A stretch of DNA of 64,000 nucleotides. Source: Paludibacter sp. Its GTDB lineage: Bacteria; Bacteroidota; Bacteroidia; Bacteroidales; Paludibacteraceae. Both the position numbers and the translations under genes were made by a program. The DNA lies in contig JARLGX010000010.1 in assembly GCA_031292575.1 (NCBI GenBank), positions 1 through 64,000 of the forward strand, written 5' to 3'. The notes beneath the pieces are model-generated. The model was not told the DNA's origin and did no database searches. It saw only the letters and a list, made by a program, of their open reading frames with translations. Positions within the stretch are counted from its first letter, which is position 1, and the number at the start of each line of letters is the position of its first letter. This document shows, in pieces, positions 19,064-27,402 of this stretch.

Positions 19064-19133
19064 ATAAAAAAACGCATTGCATTGAAAGAATAATATTCCT
19101 TCATTGAAGGAATATTATAACCAATGTAATGCG
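19064..19133 (-). terminator. Long hairpin terminator after zapA
   Basis: On the minus strand, outer arms (19073-19084 with 19122-19133, one mismatch) enclose an inner perfect 13-bp stem TAATATTCCTTCA, followed by seven T residues. It is a strong intrinsic terminator for the zapB-zapA transcript. A long rod between zapA and the next gene also recalls 6S RNA, but it is too short and too regular for that. Confidence 0.8.
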
Positions 19134-19156
19134 GAATACAATGTTTAAATAAGACT

Positions 19157-19453
19157 TTAATCTATTGATAATAATGATTTTAACTCATTATCTAAGGATT
19201 GAATTTTTTCGGCTAAAGGAGCTATGTCATCAGCAAATTCTTGCTTCGATAACATAACTGCTAATTGATATGCAACCAAAATTAGAATTTCTTCAGAAGG
19301 TCGTTGACTGAACTTTTGATGGTAATCATCCAAATATTTTACCAGTAACTTTTCAGCTTTACGATACAGTTCCTCGTCTTTACGAGCAACACGTAAGGGC
19401 AATCTTAAGCCCGCAATTTGCACATTTATTAAAAAAATATCGTCTTCTTTCAT
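19157..19453 (-). CDS. zapA: Cell division protein ZapA
   Basis: A 98-residue ZapA-family protein, which bundles FtsZ filaments at the division ring. The N-terminal part (about 1-40, VQIAGLRLPLRVARKDEELYRKAEKLL) forms the globular domain and the rest is a coiled-coil helix. It follows the coiled-coil gene at 19459-19752 with a 5-bp gap, the usual Bacteroidetes zap arrangement, and is followed by a strong terminator. Confidence 0.88.
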   Translation of the reverse strand: MKEDDIFLINVQIAGLRLPLRVARKDEELYRKAEKLLVKYLDDYHQKFSQRPSEEILILVAYQLAVMLSKQEFADDIAPLAEKIQSLDNELKSLLSID

Positions 19454-19458
19454 AAGCT

Positions 19459-19752
19459 CTATTCATCCAAAAGAGCTAAACATTTATCAATTTCCCGCAC
19501 CATTTTGGTAATTTGTTGTCTGGATTCGGCTTTCTCTGTTTCCGTTGAACCCAGGTTTTTTGCAATCTGTAAATGGTCGTAATTTTTTCGAAGTTCCAAA
19601 ACTTCCTGATGAGCAAGCATTAAATCGGTTTGTTTGCGGTCTAAATCAGCTTTCAGTTGAGCGTTTTGAACTTGCAATGACTTATACTCCGAAATTAATT
19701 TTCGCAGTTTTATTTCAAATGCGGTTATAAGATCTTCGTAGCGGTTTGTCAT
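19459..19752 (-). CDS. Coiled-coil protein, ZapB-like
   Basis: A 97-residue, almost entirely coiled-coil protein (heptads from about 8 to 75). The start is placed at the ATG at 19752 (MTNRYEDLITAFEIKLRKLI), because a longer frame back to 19833 adds an unlikely Phe/Lys-rich lead. Its position directly before zapA suggests a division-ring partner comparable to ZapB, but there is no diagnostic motif, so the role is inferred from context. Confidence 0.7.
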   Translation of the reverse strand: MTNRYEDLITAFEIKLRKLISEYKSLQVQNAQLKADLDRKQTDLMLAHQEVLELRKNYDHLQIAKNLGSTETEKAESRQQITKMVREIDKCLALLDE

Positions 19753-19891
19753 TTTCAAAAAAAATCTATACAAAAATACGCTTTTGGATTGAAATAATAA
19801 AATATTTTTTACTTTTTTCAACAAAATCGACATTTATAGTTCTAAAACATCCTCTCTTTGACAAATAATTGACCTTAAAACGACTTTTGAT

Positions 19892-20644
19892 TTATTTTAA
19901 TTTTCGGGTTAAATCCAACAATCCATTGATAATACTAAGAGGATGAGCCGGATTACCAGGAATATAAAGGTCGACAGAATACTTTTCAAGAAAACTACGG
20001 TCGATAGCCGGACTATCAGCAAACATTCCACCACTTATTGCATCAGTTCCTACTAATACAATTATTTTAGGTTCAGGCGTTGCATCGTAACATATTTGTA
20101 CTGCTTTGGCCATGTTTTGCGTGATAGGACCTGTGATAACAATTCCATCCGCATGTCTGGGTGAAGCTACAAAATCAATCCCATAACGACTCATATCGAA
20201 CTGCACATTGTTGGCGGCATTGAGTTCCATTTCGCAGCTATTATCGCCACCAGCCGAGATTTGACGCAGTTTAAGTGACCATCCAAAAACTTTGTGAATT
20301 TCTTTGCGTACAATGTCAGGGTTCACTTCCACGGGTTTATCTTCACCTTCTTTTATAATTAAATTTTCTAATACGTTGCTGGCTAACTTATAATCTTTAG
20401 TAAAAGTGATTTTTTCGGGGAACTGTTTGGAACATTCTCCACAAAAAGTACATTTTCCTAAATCAATACGTATTGGATTATTCAATATTGCTTTTGTCGG
20501 GCACAAATCTGTCAATTCTTTTTCGTTCACTTTCTCAAGGCTAATAACGGGACGGCCTCGGAAAATTCCAGGAACTTCAACTTTTGTTGGGTTTGGAATG
20601 TATTGTTTACCTTGATGGTATACTATTTTGATGTTGTCTAACAT
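19892..20644 (-). CDS. Ehr-like complex: ferredoxin plus NuoB/HycG-like small subunit, N2 site degenerate
   Basis: A 250-residue fusion. Residues about 40-80 hold one ferredoxin-type [4Fe-4S] site (C48 in LCPTKAI plus C65, C68 and C71). Residues about 120-245 match the small subunit of group 4 [NiFe] hydrogenases and complex I NuoB (SPRHADGIVITGPIT, then ISGG, then PLSIINGLL). Of the four Cys that bind the proximal/N2 cluster in that family, only C137 remains; the other positions read D134, D201 (GTDA) and N231 (PGNP). The protein may therefore lack the normal terminal cluster. It is the last gene of the seven-gene operon, following the large subunit after a 125-bp repeat-bearing gap. Confidence 0.88.
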   Translation of the reverse strand: MLDNIKIVYHQGKQYIPNPTKVEVPGIFRGRPVISLEKVNEKELTDLCPTKAILNNPIRIDLGKCTFCGECSKQFPEKITFTKDYKLASNVLENLIIKEGEDKPVEVNPDIVRKEIHKVFGWSLKLRQISAGGDNSCEMELNAANNVQFDMSRYGIDFVASPRHADGIVITGPITQNMAKAVQICYDATPEPKIIVLVGTDAISGGMFADSPAIDRSFLEKYSVDLYIPGNPAHPLSIINGLLDLTRKLK

Positions 20645-20665
20645 AAGATAATTGTTTAAGAACCT

Positions 20666-20769
20666 GACCCCTAGAGGGGAACTAAGTTAGTTCTGTTTAT
20701 TGATATTTTTTTTCTTTGCATATACAAGTAAACTTAGTCTTTGAGTCCCCTTTAGGGGATTCAGGGGTC
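20666..20769. repeat. CCCCT-type inverted repeat inside the Ehr-like operon
   Basis: The left part GACCCCTAGAGGGGA (20666-20680) and a longer right part (20732-20769, with TCCCC TTTA GGGGA and AGGGGTC) are inverted relatives; the right part also folds on itself. They occupy the gap between large- and small-subunit genes and may set relative expression or RNA processing. Confidence 0.65.
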
Positions 20770-22269
20770 TTATAAATCGTGTCCTGAATAAGATAGATTA
20801 AAGCTTTTATTGCAAATAGGAAAATCAGATATTTCGTTATTTCTGACTGATAAAGCCAATGCCAGCCAATTATGAAACGAAGGATCTTTGATTTTATACA
20901 TCATTAATTCTCCTTTTTTGTCGGTCAAACCACAATGGCAAATTTCTCCACGCCATCCTTCTACCAACGAAATACAAAAGGAACTTGGTTGAGGAGGATT
21001 AAAATTTTTAATTTCAGAAACTTGAGCCGGAACTTCGGCTATTAATTTTCGGATATAGTTGAGAGATTGTTCCACTTCTTCTTTTCGCAATTGGATACGA
21101 GAATAAACATCGCCGTGGCGTTTTAAAATGGGGTTATGATTTAATTCCGAATAAAGTGCGTAAGAATGCGATACGCGAACATCCCGATTCAAGCCAGTCA
21201 TGCGGGCAGCCATTCCCACCGCGCCAATATTTACAGCATCGGCGTTAGTAACTACTCCGGTTCGTTCAAAGCGTGATAAGGCACTGGATAGGTGAAACAA
21301 TTTATCTGCCATTTCAATAAATTCAGGTTCAAAAATATCCAATATTTGTTTTAATCTCACGGCTAAAGCCGGAGTAAAAGGAAATTGATTTTGTCCCGGT
21401 CTTATTAATCCTTTTGCCAATCGATTGCCACCCCATTCCTGTAAAAAATTAATAATCGGTGTTCGAAGCCGGCCAAAAACAGAACTGCCTAACTGATAAG
21501 CAATGTCGGTGCAAGCTCCACTTAAATCGCCAACATGAACTGCAATTCTTTCCAGTTCCAGAGCCATTGTGCGTGAGAACTCAATGTCTTTTGTTGCTTC
21601 AAAGCCACATAAACTTTCCCAAACATGAGCAAACGTTGTGCCGTGACCAACAACAGTATCTCCGGTAATATCTTCTGCCAATGTGGCTCGTTGAAGCAAA
21701 TTCTTTTTTTCAATAAAAAGTTGTTCAATGCCACGGTGTTGATACCCCAACTGAATTTCCAAATGCAGAATCTGCTCACCGTTACAAATAAATCTGAAAT
21801 GTCCGGGCTCAATAATTCCGGCATGAATAGGTCCTACACCAACTTCATGAAGTTCTTCACTATCAATGGCAAAAAATGGATAATTGTCCATGATTTGTGA
21901 TTTATCCTCTCTGTTGAAAGCATAACGAACCGGTTTGAGCCAGGGATGATCGATATAGTTTATGCCAAAGTTTTCGTGGATTTCGCGTTCAAACTTTTCA
22001 AAACACAATAGTTTAGCACTTAGGGATTCCAAATCGTGAGCTTTGTGAACCAAACAGGTTGAAATCATTATTTCGTGTGTTATATCATCGGCAATACAGC
22101 TAATTAGTTTTACGTTGTTTCCCACTTTATAACCAAAATAATTCACGCAATGTCTTTCAATATGGCCCGACACTAAATCAAGGTTCATGTCATAAAATGC
22201 TTCATAGTTACTTTCAGGAATATCCGAAAGCAAAATAGTCTGGTTATTTTTTATGCTGATATAGTTCAT
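20770..22269 (-). CDS. Ehr-like complex: HycE/NuoCD-like large subunit without Ni-site cysteines
   Basis: A 499-residue protein. Residues about 1-130 match the NuoC (30 kDa) domain and about 145-490 the NuoD/hydrogenase large-subunit domain (LGYQHRGIEQL, then ALELERIAVHVGDLSG). In HycE-type hydrogenases the first Ni-binding motif is CGIC; here the aligned stretch reads TGDT (about 202-205). The C-terminal DPCxxC is replaced by FNLSYSGHDL, with no Cys. The [NiFe] site therefore cannot form in the usual way, as described for energy-converting hydrogenase-related (Ehr) complexes. The ATG at 22269 is preferred over TTG at 22275. It is the sixth gene of the operon. The reaction catalysed is unknown. 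Confidence 0.9.
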   Translation of the reverse strand: MNYISIKNNQTILLSDIPESNYEAFYDMNLDLVSGHIERHCVNYFGYKVGNNVKLISCIADDITHEIMISTCLVHKAHDLESLSAKLLCFEKFEREIHENFGINYIDHPWLKPVRYAFNREDKSQIMDNYPFFAIDSEELHEVGVGPIHAGIIEPGHFRFICNGEQILHLEIQLGYQHRGIEQLFIEKKNLLQRATLAEDITGDTVVGHGTTFAHVWESLCGFEATKDIEFSRTMALELERIAVHVGDLSGACTDIAYQLGSSVFGRLRTPIINFLQEWGGNRLAKGLIRPGQNQFPFTPALAVRLKQILDIFEPEFIEMADKLFHLSSALSRFERTGVVTNADAVNIGAVGMAARMTGLNRDVRVSHSYALYSELNHNPILKRHGDVYSRIQLRKEEVEQSLNYIRKLIAEVPAQVSEIKNFNPPQPSSFCISLVEGWRGEICHCGLTDKKGELMMYKIKDPSFHNWLALALSVRNNEISDFPICNKSFNLSYSGHDL

Positions 22270-22314
22270 AATCAATTAATAATTTACAATTATCTTTGAC
22301 TTTTTACCTCTGAA

Positions 22315-23745
22315 TCAATGAGGTAAAAGTGAAATACTATTTTTTATTAAATCTACAAAAATCAACGGAGGATTTAATCCCAAATAAGCAGCCCCACCGA
22401 TAAGAATAAACTGCGAAACAGAACGCCAGGCACTTATAACCGGAACTGTAGTTTCATCAAAATTGACAGGGGGAATAAATAATAATTTGAAAATATTTTT
22501 AGCAAATGCCCAAATTATAAGAGTAAGTAATAAAAGCACTACCAGTAATAAAATCAGTTGGTTCGATTCGAACATGGAGCGGAAAATCAAAAATTCGCTC
22601 ACAAACATTCCAGAAGGTGGCATGGCTGTTACACTTATAAATGCAAGTAGTACAACTATTGCTCCTGTGGTATTATATTTGAAATAATTACCTAATTGAT
22701 AAATATTTTTATTTTTATAGACCCTGTAAATTTGATTATATTGAAAAAATAGACTCGACTTAACAAAAGAGTGCAATACAATATGCAAAATGGCAGCGTA
22801 ATAACCAATTCCACCAGCTGCAATTCCTAACATAACCAATCCCATGTGCTCAACACTCGAATAGGCCATCATACGTTTGATATTTTTTACTTTTATCATG
22901 TAAACAGCTGCAATAAACAAGGATATAAACGCCGCAATGCCTACAACCAAACTTGCCCAATGAAGTAAAGGCGTGTTTGCTACCACAATATAAAAACGAA
23001 AAATACCTACAAAACCCATACACATAACAATACTCGAAAGCAAAGCTGCAGCTGGTCCGGGAGCTTTATCCTTAGCATCAACACCGGCAGTGAACATGGG
23101 GAAAAGTCCTAACTTTGCAGTAAATCCGGTAAAAATAAACAAAAATGCCAACCGCAGCCAAGATAGATTTAAAAAAGACTTGTGAATTAATAAGTTTTTG
23201 AATGATAAATCGTCCGAACCACCCTTGGCAAAAGAAAGGCTTAGAAACAAAATACCGATAAACACAAAAGTAATACTGATTGCGCATATAAAAACATATT
23301 TCCAGGTACCTTCCAATGCTAATTTATTACGGTGATGATAAATTAGAGCAGAAGCACTTAACGTAGTTATTTCAGTAAAAATCCAAACCACTGCAATATG
23401 ATTGGCCAGATAGGCTGCACTTACAGCAGTTATTAAAAGGACTAAAGCACCAAAGTAAGTTGCTCTGGAGCGAGGAGTTTTTTCTTCACTTTCTTCGATG
23501 TAAATCCAACTGTGTATTACTGCCGGAATGGAAATGATGGTGGCAGTCAACAGCATGATAATTCCCAACGAATCGAAAGTGAAATAGATTGATTCGGTTT
23601 GGTTGTAATTCATACAGGCATAGATGGCAAATGTGCACTGTAAGGCAATAAACAACCAAATTAAACCATAATTCAACACTTTCCCACGATTAAAAAAAAG
23701 AATAGTTCCGATTAAGGCTGATCCTGCTAAATATATTTCTATCAT
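22315..23745 (-). CDS. Ehr-like complex: HyfF/NuoN-like antiporter-type subunit
   Basis: A 476-residue membrane protein with about 13-14 transmembrane helices, of the Mrp/NuoL-M-N antiporter-like family and closest in style to HyfF. It keeps the TM5 Glu (VVWIFTEITTLSA), the TM7 Lys (FTAKLGLFPM) and the His-rich TM11 region (ILHIVLHSFVKSSLFF), residues tied to proton movement in relatives. It is the fifth gene of the operon and the third antiporter-like subunit of the complex. Confidence 0.88.
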   Translation of the reverse strand: MIEIYLAGSALIGTILFFNRGKVLNYGLIWLFIALQCTFAIYACMNYNQTESIYFTFDSLGIIMLLTATIISIPAVIHSWIYIEESEEKTPRSRATYFGALVLLITAVSAAYLANHIAVVWIFTEITTLSASALIYHHRNKLALEGTWKYVFICAISITFVFIGILFLSLSFAKGGSDDLSFKNLLIHKSFLNLSWLRLAFLFIFTGFTAKLGLFPMFTAGVDAKDKAPGPAAALLSSIVMCMGFVGIFRFYIVVANTPLLHWASLVVGIAAFISLFIAAVYMIKVKNIKRMMAYSSVEHMGLVMLGIAAGGIGYYAAILHIVLHSFVKSSLFFQYNQIYRVYKNKNIYQLGNYFKYNTTGAIVVLLAFISVTAMPPSGMFVSEFLIFRSMFESNQLILLLVVLLLLTLIIWAFAKNIFKLLFIPPVNFDETTVPVISAWRSVSQFILIGGAAYLGLNPPLIFVDLIKNSISLLPH

Positions 23746-23783
23746 AAGCGTAAATTTACTTTTTACTATAAACTATCAAGTAT

Positions 23784-24416
23784 TTAATAGTCTTTTAAAT
23801 TGGTGAGTTGATTCACATCTATGTCTTTGAATACATCTCCTATTTTATTCAAAAAGAGACCTAAAATCAAAACGCTGGCAAAAATATCCAACATTATTCC
23901 CAAATTCACTAACATGGGCATTTCGTTTCCAACTGCCAACGACAACACAAAAACGCCATTTTCAATAATCAAATAACCCATGACATGAGTAATGATTTTT
24001 CGGCGGGATGCAATGAAATAGAGTCCGGTGAAAAGTGTGGAAAGTGCCACCACGAAGAACATTTTGTCTAAATAGCTTTCTTCCATCGTATTTGAAAGCA
24101 AAATAGTAGTAATCACAATAAAGGTAGTAATTATCAACGACACAAAATTTGGCACATAAGGTTCCGCTTCACGTGTGATATGATTTCGCTTGAGCACATA
24201 TTTTAAAAACGCAGGAACTGCAATCGATTTGATTATAATCGTTTCAAGCAGGATAAATATCAGATTGAGAGTATTTATGCTTTTCAGTTCTAAAAATGCT
24301 ACAAAAAAGAGCAAGATCCCCTGCAAAGCCAGCACGTTTACATAAGTCGACATGCGATTGGCAATAGACATGTAAAACAGTGAAATAAGAAAAACAATTA
24401 ACAGTACGTGTAACAT
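23784..24416 (-). CDS. Ehr-like complex: HyfE-like membrane subunit
   Basis: A 210-residue membrane protein with about six to seven transmembrane helices, like HyfE of hydrogenase-4, which combines NuoK-like features in one chain. Membrane Glu residues are present (LLETIIIKS in TM3 and YLIIENGVFVL in TM6), equivalent to conserved carboxylates of NuoK-type subunits. It lies between the HyfC-like and HyfF-like genes, the same order as E. coli hyf without hyfD. Confidence 0.85.
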   Translation of the reverse strand: MLHVLLIVFLISLFYMSIANRMSTYVNVLALQGILLFFVAFLELKSINTLNLIFILLETIIIKSIAVPAFLKYVLKRNHITREAEPYVPNFVSLIITTFIVITTILLSNTMEESYLDKMFFVVALSTLFTGLYFIASRRKIITHVMGYLIIENGVFVLSLAVGNEMPMLVNLGIMLDIFASVLILGLFLNKIGDVFKDIDVNQLTNLKDY

Positions 24417-24434
24417 ATTATCTAAATTTTCAAA

Positions 24435-25340
24435 TTAAATAAATTTTCCGGAAACAAGTAAAGCCCCGAAAAATATCAGCAGAGATACCGACGAGAGCAC
24501 AACAATAAACTGGGCATTGTGATTCATTCTGAACCTTGCCATAAAAGATTCGATCATCCCTACGCAAAAAGCAAGGAAAATCTGCATCGCAATAAACATA
24601 GGTATGGCATACTCGTAAGCTATAGTACCACTAAAAAGATTAAAAATTATGGCTCCATAAATTGCAAATTTCAGGTAACCGGCTGTTAAAATCAATCCCA
24701 GATCAAATCCGCTATTGTCAAGAATCATTACTTCGTGAACCATTGTAAGTTCAAGGTGTGTTTTCGGGTCATCGAGCGGCATGCGGCTGTTTTCAATCAT
24801 GGCAATCATTAGAAATACAACTCCGGCCAAAACGCCCAATGCATAGGTAATGGACGAACCGAGATGCAAGGTCGAAAATATTTCTTGAAAAGAAGTATGA
24901 CCGGTCATTAAAGCCAGTGAACCCATTAAAATAAAAAAAGCAGGTTCAACAAACATGGAGTAAAGCGCTTCGCGGCTTGCACCCATTCCCTCAAAACTGC
25001 TGCCCGTATCCATTGCTCCTATGATGCTGAAAAACTTTCCAAGCCCCAACACGTATGCAAAGAATATAAAATCGCCATTGAAGCTGATTAATCCTTTCGA
25101 TTGCCCAAAAGGAACAACCAACATAGCTACAAATACCGACGAGAAGTAAATGGTGGGGGCTATTTGAAACACAAAGCTGGATGTTTCGCTGTAAACCGCA
25201 CCTTTTTTGAAAAGGCGGATAACATCCTTAATCGGCTGAAATATACCCGGTCCCTTTCGCCCTGAAGCAATACTTTTTGTACGGATAATTATTCCGGTAA
25301 AAAAAGTTGCGGCTAAGATGATTAATAAAAAACTCAGCAT
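24435..25340 (-). CDS. Ehr-like complex: HyfC/NuoH-like membrane subunit
   Basis: A 301-residue integral membrane protein with about eight helices, resembling HyfC/HycD/NuoH, which links the soluble redox arm to the membrane arm. Family-like features include the cytoplasmic loop GRKGPGIFQPIKDVIRLFKK, ENSRMPLDDPKTHLELTMVHE and several buried acidic residues. The charged loop facing the redox arm is intact, suggesting that the complex still assembles. Confidence 0.9.
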   Translation of the reverse strand: MLSFLLIILAATFFTGIIIRTKSIASGRKGPGIFQPIKDVIRLFKKGAVYSETSSFVFQIAPTIYFSSVFVAMLVVPFGQSKGLISFNGDFIFFAYVLGLGKFFSIIGAMDTGSSFEGMGASREALYSMFVEPAFFILMGSLALMTGHTSFQEIFSTLHLGSSITYALGVLAGVVFLMIAMIENSRMPLDDPKTHLELTMVHEVMILDNSGFDLGLILTAGYLKFAIYGAIIFNLFSGTIAYEYAIPMFIAMQIFLAFCVGMIESFMARFRMNHNAQFIVVLSSVSLLIFFGALLVSGKFI

Positions 25341-25374
25341 AATATTGTTGTTTAATGGTTGATTTGTTAATTTT

Positions 25375-27402
25375 TTATAGTTGCTTTAAAAATTCAAGAA
25401 ACAGAATTATTTTGTCGTACAAAATAGGAATACTGATAATTAGAATAATAAAGGTAATTCCGTATAAAATATAAAATTGCAATTTGCCGTTTTGAAAGAA
25501 ACGAAACCGACCCATAAAGGTTTTAAAATTAACAACCGGGTAATCGATTAACCATTTTTCAATTTTATCATATGGATGTGTTTCGAGATGCGCATCAGTT
25601 GGAAAAATCCCTTGAACTTCTTTTTCTCTTTTTGAAATTAAAAAGAACATTCCCAATAATTTACTATAAGTTTTTACAAAGGAACTTGCTGTATATTGAA
25701 TTTTTGATGTTGGTGCAGTGTATCCGCAAGCCCAGGTTGGCAAAACAGTGACGGTTCGATTATTTAACGCCCATTTTCTAATACCCAAAAGGAGTAAAAC
25801 TAATAATATCAAATACCAACTTGCATGACTGACCGATACCAATGCATCGATATCATTCCCCTGAAAACTTACAAATTGAAGTTGTTTCAAATTGGTAAAT
25901 AAATGAACTGGTTGTATCAATACATCCAGGAATAGTCTGGGAAACAGTCCAATACATATTATAACTGCCGCAATTGCATACAGTGGCATTAATTGAAAAA
26001 AAGAAACTTCTTTTATTTCATGTTGAAAAGAGTGCCGGGTATTTCCCAAAAAAACGACTCCGAAAGCTTTGGTAAAACACATCAAAGCCAATCCGCCAAT
26101 CATTGCCAATCCCATGACGGTAAAAATAATGAAAATTAAAGAACCCATTTGCGCATTCTGAATCCAATGATAAAGACCCGTATAAAGAATGAACTCAGAA
26201 ATAAAACCGTTAAATGGTGGTAAACCACAAATCGCAAGTGCTGCAATTAGAAATAATATGCTTGTTTGTGGCATTTTTTTTACAATTCCTCCTAGTTTTT
26301 CAATATCAAGCGTATGTGTTGCCTGATAAACATTGCCGGTAGTAAAAAACAGGAGCGATTTGAAAAGCGAATGATTGAGCGTGTGTAGCAAAGCTCCTGC
26401 AAACCCCAGCGAACTAAGTACCGGATTATTGATTCCCAACCCAATGCATCCCAATCCAATTCCGATTCCTATAATTCCAATATTCTCAATACTATGATAA
26501 GCAAGCAATTTCTTCAGGTTATGTTGCAGAATAGCCAGCATCACACCATAAATTCCCGAGATAATTGATATTACCAAAATCAGGTTTCCAACAGTTATAT
26601 AATTTACCTGTATTAGTAAAAGCATTCGGAGTATACCAAAAATCCCGATTTTAATCAGTATTCCTGACATAATACCCGAAATATGTGCCGGTGCAGCAGG
26701 ATGTGCATAAGGCAACCATGTATGAAAAGGTACAAAACCTGCTTTGATGGCAAATCCGTTAAAAAAGAACAAAAATAACATTAACGAAAGTGCACCCGAA
26801 TGTGCCATCGAATAACGGTGAATGGCACTGAAATCATAACTGCCTGTTTGACTGGCTACCCAGATAAATCCAATCGTTAAAAAAAGGATGGAGATGTGCG
26901 ACTGAATCAAATAGTTAATTCCAGCTCTGATAGTTGCAACTTTTTCATGTTCAAAGATAATACTCAAAAAAGCTGAGAGTGCCATAATTTCCCATGCAAC
27001 CAGAAAAGCTATACTGTTTTGAATGGCACACAAACTTATCAACGAAGCATGAAGTAATACAAACAGGATTCCGTGCAAATTTAAATTCTTTGGCTGATTC
27101 ACATAGGCTTTCATATAGAATAAACCATAGAAACCGCCCGTAATAAATCCAAAATTGATAATCAGCATAAACCAGGCAGAAAGGGAATCTATTTCTAGAT
27201 TAATGGGACCACTTAAATAACTTCCCGGCAAAGTGATGATGAAATTTTGTCCATTCAGTACCTGAATAGCAAGATAACTGGTAATAAAAGCAATAACACT
27301 TACAGCACAATAAACAGCAATTGCTTTCCCTTTCATTTTCAGAAAAGGGATAAGGCATATTGCTACGAATGGAATAAGTATAAAGCTCCAAACCAGGGTC
27401 AT
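25375..27402 (-). CDS. Ehr-like complex: HyfB-like antiporter-type subunit 2
   Basis: A 675-residue HyfB/HycC/NuoL-type protein with about 15-16 transmembrane helices. It keeps the TM5 Glu (FLVAWEIMALS), the TM7 Lys and nearby His (FAIKAGFVPFHTWLPYAHPAAP), SLFKSLLFF and a late Lys (MCFTKAFG). The C-terminal segment CGYTAPTSKIQYTASSF is typical of HyfB/HycC. Its ATG overlaps the stop of the preceding paralogue as ATGA (27399-27402), implying coupled translation. Confidence 0.88.
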   Translation of the reverse strand: MTLVWSFILIPFVAICLIPFLKMKGKAIAVYCAVSVIAFITSYLAIQVLNGQNFIITLPGSYLSGPINLEIDSLSAWFMLIINFGFITGGFYGLFYMKAYVNQPKNLNLHGILFVLLHASLISLCAIQNSIAFLVAWEIMALSAFLSIIFEHEKVATIRAGINYLIQSHISILFLTIGFIWVASQTGSYDFSAIHRYSMAHSGALSLMLFLFFFNGFAIKAGFVPFHTWLPYAHPAAPAHISGIMSGILIKIGIFGILRMLLLIQVNYITVGNLILVISIISGIYGVMLAILQHNLKKLLAYHSIENIGIIGIGIGLGCIGLGINNPVLSSLGFAGALLHTLNHSLFKSLLFFTTGNVYQATHTLDIEKLGGIVKKMPQTSILFLIAALAICGLPPFNGFISEFILYTGLYHWIQNAQMGSLIFIIFTVMGLAMIGGLALMCFTKAFGVVFLGNTRHSFQHEIKEVSFFQLMPLYAIAAVIICIGLFPRLFLDVLIQPVHLFTNLKQLQFVSFQGNDIDALVSVSHASWYLILLVLLLLGIRKWALNNRTVTVLPTWACGYTAPTSKIQYTASSFVKTYSKLLGMFFLISKREKEVQGIFPTDAHLETHPYDKIEKWLIDYPVVNFKTFMGRFRFFQNGKLQFYILYGITFIILIISIPILYDKIILFLEFLKQL

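Noticed and set aside
19064-19133. 6S RNA between zapA and rny
   Set aside because: The structure is a short near-perfect rod followed by a T-run, without the large open bubble and roughly 180-nt size of 6S RNA; a terminator fits better.
20770-22269. Functional [NiFe] hydrogenase or NuoCD of complex I
   Set aside because: Both Ni-binding CxxC motifs are absent, and the neighbours are Hyf-type rather than a full nuo operon.
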